From: Anisakis pegreffii
Lineage: Eukaryota > Nematoda > Chromadorea > Rhabditida > Anisakidae
DNA length: 64,000 nucleotides
NCBI GenBank assembly: GCA_035041965.1
Contig: JAPYMA010000745.1
Location: forward strand, 20,405-84,404
Direction: 5' to 3'
Shown: positions 1 to 12,665 of the stretch, piece after piece
Layout: every line of letters starts with the position of its first letter
Position numbering within the stretch: position 1 is the stretch's first letter
The notes under the pieces: generated by a model
The model's database searches: none
Seen by the model: the letters and a program-made list of their open reading frames with translations, nothing else
Told to the model about the DNA's origin: nothing
Program-made: the position numbers and the translations under genes

Positions 1-823
1 GCTTGATTCACATCGTTTATTTATTCAGTTGTTTGATAAGTAATGTTAACAATAAGCAATAACAACAACAACAGACAAACTGATAACATTATTGTTTTTA
101 CTGGTGTTATGAACGAACAAAACGACGAAGTGTAAATAGACATTATTTCTCCAATACCGATATCACCACATAACAATAATACGGAACAATTGATATACGC
201 AATCTGCAGTGAAGAGAACACTTCTACAAAACTTCTTTTTATGTTTTAATAACGAAACAAACAATAATTAATAATAATAATAACGATATGAAAACACCAT
301 AGTCACAAAAGTGACACAGCAATACGATACAGAATCTTGTGTGTACAGAGAGAATAAAATCTGAACAAAATTACAACGATAAGCAACTGAAGAATCAGAC
401 TCCTACTCAATACACTGAAAACGAATCAGTCAAACCTCTGAATTTATTAATGAAACACTTGAAATTTTGTTTTTCTGAGTCTGACCCTGTTATACAGCCA
501 GCGAAAGTTATGATTAGTAAAAGCGAATGCAGAAGAAATTTCAGCGAGGTATTGCGCAAAGTTTTTTTCAAAAGTTGTTCATCATTTATCAGTAGAATAA
601 CGAATGAAATAAGACAAGGAACATATATAACAAGAGTATGTATATGCAATACAAAAGTTGCACCATATAAAAATTAACTGAAACTGAACAATAAGTTCCA
701 ATAAAATAAAAACAAAGACCTGAATTGAAGTAGAAATTGAAGACGATCGTAAAATAATAATGATGCAAACAAATCAAAATTCAAAACCATGTACAATTAC
801 GTCATAATAAATTTTGACTGGTT
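1..823. other. Region without a confident gene
   Basis: AT-rich sequence downstream of the minus-strand ELOF1 gene. A plus-strand 112-codon frame (339-677) and overlapping minus-strand frames exist. None has a recognisable domain, signal peptide with donor site or phase-matched exon partner, so I do not call them genes. The 3' UTR of ELOF1 should lie here, but I see no clean AATAAA on the minus strand close to its stop codon. Confidence 0.5.
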
Positions 824-1300
824 TCACTGGTTCGCTTGTTCACACGCATCGATCCAGTCTGAGTACACATCGATTGGCTCAGAAAGGTAGTTGATATTGG
901 TCTGGAAGTCCTCCAGACACACACGACACGATATGAAACCAACATTCCGTTCTCGATCCCTTTACAAATAACATCCTTATTAAGAAGATGGTCTATTTGG
1001 TGGTATATTTGCATATATGACTGCGAAGTTCTCATTTGATATGGATTGAAATGAATTAGGAATTGGGCTTTTGGGTGGGTAATGATTGAAGGAGATTTTT
1101 AAGATTCTGGGCTAAAATGATCACGGGATCATCGGGAAAAGAACCAAATTCTGAACGAAGTTAAAAGTTTTAATTTTAACTTACATTTTAACTTCACAAA
1201 CACGTTCGTGATTGCAAAAAGGACAGTTGAATTGCGTTTCAAGTGGCATAATTGGTTTGACCTTTGGTGGTGGCTTTCTCTTCGACTTGCGTTTTCCCAT
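824..1300 (-). CDS. ELOF1: Transcription elongation factor 1 homolog (ELOF1)
   Basis: Small zinc-ribbon protein that associates with elongating RNA polymerase II in the nucleus and, in other eukaryotes, helps elongation and transcription-coupled repair. Two exons on the minus strand: 1300-1185 and 959-824, joined in phase 2, give 83 residues, the same length as the human protein. The N-terminus is basic ([13 protein letters not shown]). The zinc-binding pairs are CPFC in exon 1 and CRVC in exon 2, followed by the family signature [17 protein letters not shown] near the C-terminus. The start is fixed by the conserved MGKRKSKRK. An AG lies directly before the ATG (AAAAG|ATG), which suits SL trans-splicing. 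The donor is GTAAGT; the acceptor is AAAG. It is complete, with no sign of decay. Confidence 0.96.
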
Positions 1301-2190
1301 CTTTTATCTTAAGCTCGAAAAAAGAAGAAATCTTCACCAAATTGGGTGTTTTCAATGCCAATGGGATGACGGATTCTGAAAATATGGCGTGATTAGAAAA
1401 CAAACGAGTAGGCACCAGAAAACGTACATTGTTTGGTGAATGGTTCATAATTTTGACGTATTTTGAAATACTTTGAAAAATTGAGGTTTTGGCATGAATA
1501 ATGACTAAAATAGTCGATTATGCAGAAGTAACTGTGTGAAATGAAAATTTAGAGTCGTTTCTTATAGTTGGATATGCAGCATTGAGTGCGTTTAAGTGGG
1601 TAAATCAAGTCAGAAGAGTTGACTGATGCGAATTCATTACAGTTCGAGGTAGGTGAAATAATCAATGAAGCGTGTTCGCTTCGAAGGAATTTAATTGCTA
1701 AATTGCATCACACAAATGAAAAATTACGAAATTTAATGCACGGCAAAACGGTGTGTACACTAGTTGCCATAGGCGCAGATCGCTTAAAGTAAGGCGGAGT
1801 CACTGCAAATCGCATCGTGTGGAGTGGAGATGAACACATTTACATGAATGTGCAACTCTCGTTTTACCGATAGTTTTCTAATTTATACCATGTCTGGAGT
1901 TCTTTTGTAGTGAACATTTTCAGAGCCAAATATCTTATACGATAGAGAATTTTACCTCCTACAAATGAGTGATAATTACGTGAATCATTCTGTAATGCAT
2001 TATCCTCAAGGACGGCCCTGTTTTGATATATCATTGATCAGTGAATCGCACGGTAAGAGCATGCTCTCAATTGACTCCACCTTTGCTCTTAGAGTGGCGA
2101 ACTGAGACCAGACGGAATAAAGATTAGCCAGTGTCAGAAAGTTCGTAGGCCGTTCGCAGATGGGCAGAAGGATTAGACAAATTTACCTTC

Positions 2191-2360
2191 TATTGGGTTG
2201 TTGCATAAGTTCGTGCGCTTTTATTCAAATTGAGTTATTCCGGCAAAAGTCCACTTTTCCGGAGGAGTGTCTCAAAGCAATCGATAGCGGCTTTTCTGCT
2301 CTTCGCAACTGTGTTAGACGATATACTGCAGTTTTGTTTCGTCCGGATCTTCAGCATGAT
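2191..2360. mobile_element. Possible mariner-like transposon relic
   Basis: The stretch beginning TATTGGGTTGTTGCATAAGT and continuing TTCGTGCGCTTTT resembles the terminal inverted repeats of mariner-type elements as I remember them. The following 130 bases are richer in GC than the surroundings. I found no matching opposite terminus and no transposase frame, so at most this is a decayed fragment. The orientation is not certain. Confidence 0.35.
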
Positions 2361-5300
2361 CAAATGAAGTGTCAGGTGGACATAACACGACATAATACAT
2401 AATGAGTGAACGATCTCGTGGAACTCAGTAGAGTGTGATTTTGAGATGGATACAGTCGGAGTTTGAAAGAGATTCTGACAGAGCGAAGTGGGGGATATGA
2501 AATGCATGAAACGAAGAAGATGGAATTAACAACTTGTTACTGTTCCTTCCTACTGGATCATTATCTGGTGATTATCGCATAAGCCATCGGCTCGATGACT
2601 TTGTTTCGTTAACATAAGTCATTTAAGAGAGGAGAGAACATAATGCTGCACTTCAAGTTTGTGGATATTTTGATGGTGTTAGATCGACAAGCATCTTAGC
2701 TTTATAAAGATATATATTTTGACCGGAAAATCTCGCTCCACTACCCAGAGATCCTCAATTTTCTGGAAGTATGTCACTGAGATTTTCATATGTTTTGTGT
2801 TTTGTTCTTTTGGATTTTGTACACTGAAATGGACTCACGGTGAATAATTTTTGCAAATGATCAGAAAAATTCTTCATATGATACATTTGAAAAAACATAC
2901 AATTGTATGATCGAATAAAATCATTCGTAATAAGAGGAATCGAATCAGAGACTTTGTCCTTTCAAGCAAAAATTTGTCCTTTCGATAAGAGAACCGTTGA
3001 GAGAGTTCTTCTATTCGGCAAGCGGTCTGTATATGGCATGACTGAGTGAATTCTGCAATAATCATGCTAAATTAGTGTCAATTTGAGTGACATTTTGATT
3101 CGTATCACATCATTATCACGATCGTTCTCATATGATGGAAGGAAACATTCTTTGCTCCTTACTCATATCACACACTTTGCATATGATAATTCCTTCTGAT
3201 GCTATCTATAAGTGAACTGCATTTTATTCATATTAATTCCAGTCTATTAGAGCTTATCATTACTGGTAATATCACGACGAGATTTTGACCTTGAGAAAGA
3301 AACAGACTTGACTGGCATTCGTAACGTTGAGAGTAAGTTGAATATAAAACCAGTTGATATTATTCGATGGGTGTGGGTATTTTGAGTATATGAAATCAGA
3401 TTTTGATGGATATAAATGAGTGAAATGGGATGAGATTGGTTCTCTGAAATAGAATATGCGAACAATTTGGGTTATTTAATACGGCTTAAGGTATGAATTC
3501 AACTGAAATGTGATATTGTGGTGCTTTTAGGAATGTTAAAACTGTGGGGAAGGGAAGGGGTGCACGAGGATGCAGTGTCTCTTTGAACAGGAGATAGATA
3601 TCCTATCCTCTGTTGGACTTACAGAACAAATGAAATAAAATCCAGTTACCGTTGGATATAATGATGAATAATGGCTAGATATATGGAGATAGTGATAATG
3701 AAGATCGGATATATCCAGTATGTCCACCACAACTTTCAAATACTATCATAAATTCACCGGAAATTCAATTGATTGCATTCTCGAGGTTTCGTTTTCAGTT
3801 ATCAGAATTTCACGTTCATTTTGATGCGTTTCTTGAGGTTTTAGTTGAATAAGAAATGAATTTTTAAGAATTATTAGCGAATTGAATACTCCGACAGCAC
3901 ATCATTACTCTTGTTTTCGGGTGACAGACATCTCACCGTGAATCTTCTTCCACTTGAACACTTCACAGTCTTCCCTTTCTCTGTTTGTTTCTTCTTAACG
4001 ATATCCCTCTCGATTCGTATTCCGCTCCTCGCCGAGGTATACCAACCGATCTCGTCTGCTCTCTTCGTAGATCTTCCTTTCTCGACCTTCATATGTTCTT
4101 AGTAATGTTTTGCTCTGTCTTCGTTTCTTTTGTCCTTTTCTTCGTAATTACTACTTAAGATAACCAGTAGTCGAATTAATGGTGTCAAGAAAATTTATGA
4201 CCATTTCTCTCTAAAGAGAAAGGGTTTGGGAGTGAGAGAGGGAGAGATCGCTAGAAGGTATATTTATTGTTTGAGTTAATTATAGGTTATAGTAATAAAG
4301 ACAATCGAGAACAGCATCGATTTAGGAGGAGAAGAGAGAAACACGAAAAAATATGTTCATTAACTCATAGAATTGGAACTTGTTATGAGAATAGCTGGCC
4401 TCATTGAGATACTCGAGATCTTAAGGGTAAGTGAAAGTAAGAGTGTCTCGGGAGGAAGAAGAGAAAGAAAGGACATCGTTGGGTGGAAGACGATAAATTT
4501 AGATAAATAGCTGAGATCAGTTGAGTCGGTGTAAAGTGATTAGTTATGTTCAATGATTTATTATTATTACTGTTATTATTATTATGTCGTTGTTGTTGCT
4601 ACTGAATAAAATTTACGATTGGACTGTCGTATTGTTTGATTAATAGAGGTGACGATTGAGTGCGAGTTTTTGATTTATTGTTAGTGTAGTCATTTATCAT
4701 GATGCCTTTGTTTGAGACGGTCTTACAGTTTTAATTTACGGTAGGGGAAGGGGGGGGGGATTGTTGGGACGGCACTTTTGTGCATCACCTACTGAATTGA
4801 TGTACAGTATCTCTAAATGTACTGTACATCAAGCATTTGGTACGGTATTGCTGGGGATGCTAGTGCGGGAAAATGTATCTTTTTCAGTAGTAGATCAAAT
4901 AGTTTGCATCATGATTAGGTGTAGATTGAGTCGCACGGGAATTTGGAGTGTAGAAGATTGGTTTGGAATCGGATTTCAATTAAAAATTCAATTTCAGAGA
5001 GTTGAGCGAATGGGTATTCCAAAGTAATAGCCTTAGAAAGATTAGTAACCTCGAGAGTTCAATTCGAACTTTGTGATCGCTCGAATAACACATCGACATA
5101 TTACATACGAAGCGATAAAAAATGGAGAAGTCAGGCTGGAAACCACGCAAAACGAAAGGTTAGTAAAAGTTTGCTTGAATTACAGATCTGGTTTTGGTAC
5201 TCATTTAGGCACTGAGCAACCGGAAATTGAGAAACTTTTTCATTGAGAAACGCAACAATATATTTGTGCTAAAACTTGAATCGTTTCATAACTTTGCCAT

Positions 5301-7281
5301 GATGAATATGAAGAGTTTGCGATGAATATACAAACTTCATGAGTTGCAGTATTTTAAGCAATATTCATCACGATGTATGATATCATTTTTTGAATTTTCC
5401 TGACAATGAGGAATTTGAATGTGCATTACTTATGCTCTGTTCATGTGGCCATACGATATAAAAATCCATATTCTTTGGTAAAATGCAATCATACAAGTCT
5501 ATATACATTGCTCTGATATTATCATTCATAAGGTAGTCTTGCATTATGATCAACGATGTCTAATGTCCACATCTCGTTGCACAATTCCTTTCTTGCGCGT
5601 GTGCATCCACAACATCTTGAATTGCATTCATTCAATATGACATTTCTTTTAAAAAGTTGAATATTTCTTCACAATTAAACATAAAATTACCTAATGTCTG
5701 CATATCATTTCATTCAAATACATATACACATATTTTGAGAGTATTTTTCATATGGATTCAGTTATGAGATGAATGTTTATGAGTGCATTAGTGAAATGTT
5801 ACGAAGTTGAGCAGATTTCGTTGAGTTGCATCTTATTGTTTATGAAGGCAGTCAGCTGTTTCTTTTAGACTTCTTTGAAGTGATTTGCTTGAGTCAAGTG
5901 GAGATGAATTGAGTTCATTCAATAGAATCAATCAATTCAATGATATACTGTTATCGATCAACGAACTATTGATTAGTGGATTCGATTCGAATTGATCTGA
6001 TAATGAGTTGATCATTTGAATACTTTTAATCGATTAGATTGAGCACCTATCGAGTAGAGCTTGTGGTTATTTATTTGTTTTGATATGGAGTTGCATTCGC
6101 ATATCCGAATGATCTATATACATCGCAAACAGTCAATCTGATAGTATATCACGATTAATTTAATTAGGATTAGATGAATTGAGTAATATGTGTAATAGGC
6201 AACTTTGCTCATAAATTGACATCTCTGAAAAAGTTTTCAGTTTGTAGAGTTGTTGAAATAGAAGAAACACATATATATCAGCCTTTATCTGAACTGATAT
6301 AAAACACAACTGTTGCGATTCGAGTGATCCTCTTGAACACTTTTATGATAGATAAACCGTTCGTTATGCATTATTGTTATATATAATTATTGCTATTTAT
6401 ATAATGTAATAATAATATTATATTATTTGAATGTTTGTAATCAAAAGTGAGGATAAAATGAGCTGCAGAAAGAGGTGGTTGTCAGATGTTTGGATAGAAA
6501 GGATATCTATTTGACGGACGTTTCGAAGGTGATCGCTCTTAAACTGAGTTCACTATGATTGACATGCTATCTTAATACACATTTCTATTCACATCATACA
6601 CACTTTTTTGTATTATTTATTATTATTCAGATGGATAGTGTACATTTAAATATTTGTTTAGAGAGACATTCAAATGAGGGAATGCAGAATTGTAATGGTG
6701 ATGTATTACTGCTTTTAGCACATAATCTTTAATTGACATCGTTTGCGAATGTGACAGTTGGGATGACATGGGATTGCATTGGCGAGCTGCTGCATACAAA
6801 AAATCGATTGTTATTAAGTGTGATTATTATAAATGACGGAGAAATAATTGAAATGTACATATTAAATGAAGAGGGATTGCGAGAACGAACACACGCTGGG
6901 AATGGGAATGAATATTAATTAGTGTATTATAGAGACAGATGCATTCGTGTCACACCACACTATTATTACTGGTGATTGATTAGGCTGGGGAGTATTTGAT
7001 AAGTTAGTTACTAAATTTAATTCATCGTTTACCAGGTTATTAAGAGCAGTCATTTAAATCATTAAAGACTGAACTCAGCAATGGATATCATGGTGGATTA
7101 ACCTAGCAATAAGCTGATTCGGATTATTATTAAGAGCGATTATTGGATGATAACTGAGGATTAGAGGTATTAAGCTTGAGACTATGAACGGGAAAACAGA
7201 AAACAGGTGGCTGACCCTAGTGAAGAATATGAAATGATTTGTACATATTGTTCAATGGGCCGCATAACTTGAACGTTTAGG

Positions 7282-7381
7282 CCGGTCCGTTTTTAAAGCG
7301 GTCCGGACCGATATCCCTTAAGAACGGCTAGGAGATACGAGAAGGAAACGTATATACTAGCGATTTAGCCGTATATACTAG
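7282..7381. repeat. GC-rich palindromic patch with direct repeat
   Basis: CCGGTCCG at 7282 is echoed by CGGTCCGGACCG at about 7299-7310, making a short hairpin. It is followed by two copies of CGTATATACTAG (about 7349 and 7370). The base composition differs from the AT-rich flanks. No coding content was seen; it is probably a small repeat element. Confidence 0.35.
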
Positions 7382-9982
7382 TGAGGGAAGGTGCCACGTA
7401 GAACTCTGAGGTAGTTGCCAAAATTTATAATGAATTGAAAAGTTGCTGAATTGTGATAATAAATCGTTTACTTGCTGTGGTTATCAGAGGTTATCAGAGT
7501 TATCTAAAGGTATCAAAGGCATGGATTAGATAGCAAGAAAGGGCATGCATGTGAGCATGATAATCGCAGATATTAACAAGTGGTATGGTGATTGGGATGG
7601 AAGAAGTTATTTATTGGATTATTTGAATAGAATAAGTATGGTAATTTATGAAACTGAAGTGTTTTTTAAGGAATGTATGCAAAAACCAATGAAAGAATTG
7701 ATTTCGGTATATTGACTGAAGAAATGTTATAAGAGATGCGTGTCTCATCAATAAATAATGATTAAAATTAGGTTGACGGATGATCATTGCCACTATAGAG
7801 ACAATTGTTTTTTGACTGAGTCTTTGTTTTGTTGAGGCAAGAAGCAGTTAGATAAGTTAATTAATTATAGGCTTGTTTGACTGATTAGTTGGGGTTAATT
7901 TGGTGTGTAGAGGTTAATTTTGCTCTAGGAGGGAGACGACAGGAGTTAATTTTGCCTTAAAGCAGTTGTAGAGATTGCCTTTATAGTGGGGTCGATTGGA
8001 ATATCTTAAGTTAATATTGGTGTTTGGGTAGTGAATAAGAGACTAATAATACTGAACGAAGAAGGAGAAAAGTTATGCTACTTAAAAGGAAGTTATTCAC
8101 ACACAAAACATGCAAATAGTTGTGCATAACACTTGAGGATAACAATTTTATTTACTTATAAGCGTACAATGCACTGTTTTACCTGTTTGTACAGTTCAAA
8201 TGACACACAAATAGACTGATTTGAATGTTTGCATTAATAACATTACGGTAGCACTCGTTCGGTTGATATCCCAAAGGTCGAAATTGTGAAAATTATAGAG
8301 TTACATTGAATCAGATGATATTAATTTAGTGTACGTTGATCAGAATACACTATATTAACGATGAAGCACAGAAGGTATAATGAAATCAGTGAATGTTAAT
8401 TGCTGATGGAATGGTGGCATACAGTCAGTAGTGATTGTGTTGCGTGTAATGCTTAATTTTGATGTTATTCAAGTAATTTGATCAAATTGAGTAACCGAAT
8501 CATCGGTTTCATTCATATTAGTCTTAACTGTTGATGTTGTTTGTTGATCTCGATCGATTTGTGTCTTATCTTCAACAGCACAATGCCAAATCATTTATAC
8601 TTTATTGATATGAATTTGGATTATCGATGCAAAGAATTTGCAATGAAATGAAGTACAATCCATCTTATAATATATCGGTAAAAGACTAATCGAATTAAAA
8701 TTTCTTAAAGTAAAATGCGTAAGAACATGTCCGAATTGCTTAATTCAATTCAAAAATTCGTTTGATTCGATTTCATTTCGTCAGTTCTAATTAAATTACC
8801 CACCACCATTCGATCACGTTCACTTATAATAAATATTTTCATCATGTTGCATTCCTCTTCTCAAAATCTTATTCTGTTTGCAGTCAATAATTTTCACTTC
8901 TCTCACAGCTATGTTGAGCATTTTCACGCAGCATAGTTTCTGAGTTTTATTTGCACATTTGCATTCGATGGAAAATTCACTGCTTCCGTTTCATTTTTGT
9001 TGAGGAAATTTCGATATTTTTCAGCAAAAATTTATTTTTCAGATGTATTTGATGAGTTGTTGAATGTTCTCGTGTTGGAAAGAAGCTATCTGATCCTTAG
9101 AAAAGCCAAAAATTGAGTATTTTGTATGAAAGTTGAGAGTGAACTGAGGTAATCGGTATTGTTTGCTGTTTTGAGTGAAATTGAGAATGCTTATTTGATG
9201 AAATAAATGAATGTTTAAAGTTAAGTTGAAGGCTGCTGAGAGGTAGTTGAAGAGAAGCGGTTATTATTCTTTTGATGTTGTTGAGAGATTGTCTGTCAAT
9301 CAATTGGAATGACAATCACGCATCTGTAAAGTAAGTTGTTAGTTGTGTTGTTATTATTATCAGTGAATGAGCATTATGGCTGTGAATTTCGAGTGTGCGA
9401 TTCAAATAGGTGAACATCTTCGCAGACAGATACATACCTAGAACAGAAGCAGCATTATGAGACAAAAATGTAATGCTTTTTCGAACACACCTGAGAAATT
9501 GAGAATATTAATCATAAAGAATAGCTGATAGAAGGATGGTGGCATTTATTCTAGAAAGGATGGTGATGTATGAAGTGATGTATGATTGGGATGTGATAGG
9601 GTAGATTTGATAAGATTTGGTCGACGAAGGTTATAGATTCGAATTTGAGGCATGTTTTCTTCAGTATAGCAACTTTTTGCAGTGCACTTCGAAAATGAAT
9701 AATATGAAGTTTTGAGGTTATTTTAGTAAAATTTACGGGATTCTGAAAATTATTTTTAGTTACTCGGGTATTGCCAGTTTTGAATTGGGAACAGTATGAA
9801 ATGAAAAGAGGTAACATTTCAAATGTACGGGAACGAGTATAGACAGAAATAGAAGCATAAGAAAGGGATTGACTGAAATGTAATTTGATACAATGTCTAC
9901 GAACGCAATACTCATTTAAAATAAATCTTTACTTTTACCATCTCAAACAGTTACTTTATACTCGCATCTTCTCCTCATCTAG

Positions 9983-10067
9983 TCCACGAGATAGCACAGT
10001 TTCGGTCTATTCTCGAGATTCATCGAATTCCTCCGTCATATCCCGACCGCAATTTGTTTATTCACAG
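9983..10067 (+). CDS. Candidate upstream exon of the ROR receptor gene
   Basis: An exon-like island in AT-rich DNA: pyrimidine-rich acceptor (TTCTCCTCATCTAG), 85 bases open in the frame PRDSTVSVYSRDSS (a Ser-rich, GC-richer stretch that continues to FVYSQ), then CAG|GTTCTG. It starts with one base of a split codon and ends in phase 0, which matches the phase-0 start of the first certain ROR exon at 19407. A Ser-rich segment would fit the extracellular stem before the Ig domain. A second frame is also open, no transcript is visible, and the 9.3-kb intron this requires is long, so the assignment is inference. Confidence 0.35.
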
Positions 10068-11074
10068 GTTCTGAGGTTATTGTCAAGCTGCAGACAGATT
10101 CAGTCTTGAAAGGAAGCAAAAAGATTGTCTTTTATGTCATTTCATTCATTGATGTTTTAACTGAAGACGTGAGTATTCACCTTGATTTCACACTATGTGC
10201 ATTGCCTGTCTGCATCTGTTTCTTAGTTGAAACTTTGGATTCGTAGAAATTAGTTCCGATTTTGACTGCGAGAAAGTATTTGATAGTTCGTGTTTTTGAT
10301 AGTTCTGAAAGGTGTGAATGAATCAAGTTAAAATTATTTAGTGCAGGTTTTTCGATTGTTTACTATCGAGTAGTGTTTACTTTGATTTCTTTTTTCTTAG
10401 TTATAGATGTTGAGAGAAACTTTTTAATGGAGTTGTTGAAGGGAAAATGTGTGAGTCAAATATATAGATGGTATAAGTTTATTTAGTCATTTAATTGCAA
10501 ATGAAAGCGACATTCTTCGAACAATGAGTTTATTGTCAAGATATGGGTAATGTGCACGTCCGAAAAGTAAGTAGGATCACAATTATAGATGGTTATTGAG
10601 AGCAATTTTGAGTCTTTTGGAGTTAGGAGTCGGAAATTGGTATTGTATTCGTTTTTTGTGGTATTGTGTTGTGAAGGCGTGTTATTAACTGCCCATTGTA
10701 TTGTATTATCGCATGACATTGAGCACAGATCGCATTATTGTTAGTTGGATGAATAGGGTCATATTTATAATAGTATATCGAGTTCTATTTATTATTTGCA
10801 TAGATAACACATGAAAGTGTTTGTTTTATAAGTTTTAGCATGAGAAATAATATGTTAATTGAGATATGGTGTTTTTCACAGAGTTGGATATTTTAAACTT
10901 TTGGTAGAGTTCGTAGTATGGTATATAAAAGGATTTGTAATTCGTATTATACCTGAGACGTTGTTGATGTGATGGACTTATTAAATTTATCCAGTCGGAA
11001 CTGGAAGTTTTGAAGTAATAATTTGACATGTTGGGATCAGAAAATATTTGTGAAAAAATTTAAGTAGAAATCAT

Positions 11075-11149
11075 AATATAACATTTATATCGGTCCTATT
11101 ATCAAATTATGTAATAATTTGATAAAATGACCGATATAAATGTTATATT
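11075..11149. repeat. Palindromic hairpin element
   Basis: Inverted repeat with arms of about 36 bases around a 3-base centre. The outer arm AATATAACATTTATATCGGT (11075 on) pairs with its reverse complement ending at 11149. The inner arms are TATTATCAAATTAT and ATAATTTGATAAAAT. Only one or two positions mismatch. It is probably a miniature foldback element; no coding sequence. Confidence 0.75.
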
Positions 11150-12314
11150 TTGAATTGAAAGAATTGATTTGAGCGGGGAATGCATGGTGATAGCATTAAT
11201 AATAAATTAGTGCTTATTTGTGATTTCGTTTAGTTCATTCATGCGTGAGTGTAACTTTAAAGGTGTTTGCAATATCAGTCGGATTGGTAAATCTTATGAA
11301 TATTCAATAGTATACCACACCTTATTGAATATTTATTACATAAGCATATTCATTCATCGAGATTCTGTGGTTGTCACGGTTACCGGTTATACACTTTTTA
11401 TGTTCGATGAATATTATCTAATCGACTATTTATGCAAACTTAGCTAAAGTCGGAACTTTGTACTCCGTATCAGGCAAAGATTTACTTTTATTGGTGATTA
11501 AATGTCTGATAATAGAGTTTTATTTGGAGTTGATTTTTTGATGTTTTGAAATGACGTTTAGTGATGGATTGAGCGATTTTAGTGAAGCATTTCGATTAGC
11601 AGATGTGATATTTTTGTGGTTTGGAGGAATGATCTTTGGAAGATGATACGGGAGATTAGATTTAGACGGATGAAATGCGTGCGTGATTATGAAATGTGAT
11701 CATCTATTGACAGGGATGAGTTGGATTTCGTTTGTGTGAGGGATAAGATGATTTGATGAGTGCATGTATAGAGAGAGTGGAATTGTGAGCTTTGGGATAT
11801 GGAGAATATCCGACGATGGAATTTTGGTGATGGATCGTAGGAATTTGCGAGATTACGTGTTTTGGAATGAGATGTGGACAGAATGTCCGAAAAATCGGAG
11901 AGAGTGAGATAAGAGGGACTTGGGAACATTTTTGAATAAAACAAAAAGATTATCAACTTACTTTTTATGGAATGGTTTTAGTACTATTTTGATAGTTTTG
12001 AGAGCGTGAACATTATAGAATGTGTGTAGGTTTAATTTGGATGAGGTCAGATAATTTCAGAGGTCGAGTGCTTTATAAGGGGTTTATGATTGTTAGTGGT
12101 ACAGATGGTGTTGTTTTTAGGACGGGATTGAGGATCATTTGATTAGGATAATGAATTTACTCTCGAGTATCGCTCAGAGTTGGTTTGATTATGGCACTTT
12201 AGATGAACGAAGTGCATTGATTATTATTATTATTTAGATTTATTATTATTATAGTTGTGTGGGGATTATTAATAAGCATAGATTTATATAATATTGGTAT
12301 GGTTGTAAATAGAG

Positions 12315-12665
12315 TTAGGTCGAAGGCTAAATCGGGCTCGGGTCCTCGAGATCGGCTTTCTGAGGTGTGAGGTAGGGTTGGGGTGTCCGAAGTGGTGGCC
12401 TCCCAAGGTAAGAGGTAAGGTTGACTTCCCAGAGACCCCGGGATTTCATATTGTTTGGAAATCCTCGAGGTTGGTGGTCCGTGGGACTTCATATGTGCTC
12501 GGAGGTCTCCGAGGTCGAAGACATTCTCGAGTAGGATGTAAGGTCGAGGTCTCCGCGACCCTGTGATTGCTCGGAAGTCCCTGAGGCCGAGATTCCTGAG
12601 GGTAGGAGATAATTTCGGGATCTCCGAATCTTACTCTTGGAGGTCCCCGGGTCTCGATAGTTCCT
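12315..12665. repeat. GC-rich repeat island, copy 1
   Basis: About 350 bases rich in TCGG, CTCGAGG, CCCCGGG and GGTCTCCGAGG words, standing out sharply from flanking DNA that is mostly A, T and G. Three other islands of similar wording occur at about 27640, 46820 and 56635. Overlapping open frames on both strands reflect the composition rather than genes. It is most likely a dispersed repeat family; its type could not be settled. Confidence 0.55.

Larger units (their letters stand above)
1301..9982. other. Long AT-rich region without a confident gene
   Basis: No domain, tRNA or phase-consistent exon chain could be recognised on either strand over 8.7 kb. Items seen are a mariner-like terminal sequence near 2191, a G-run near 4750, a possible signal-peptide exon at 4105-4143 and a GC-rich palindromic patch at 7282-7381. 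Part of it may be promoter or first-intron sequence of the ROR receptor gene, whose 5' end is missing. Confidence 0.5.

Noticed and set aside
3874..4092. 72-codon minus-strand frame with basic composition
   Set aside because: No start context, donor or homolog recognised; the plus strand is also open here.
12199..12566. Frames of 97 and 62 codons on opposite strands in the GC-rich island
   Set aside because: They follow from the GC-rich composition; no domain, and similar islands elsewhere do not keep the frame.
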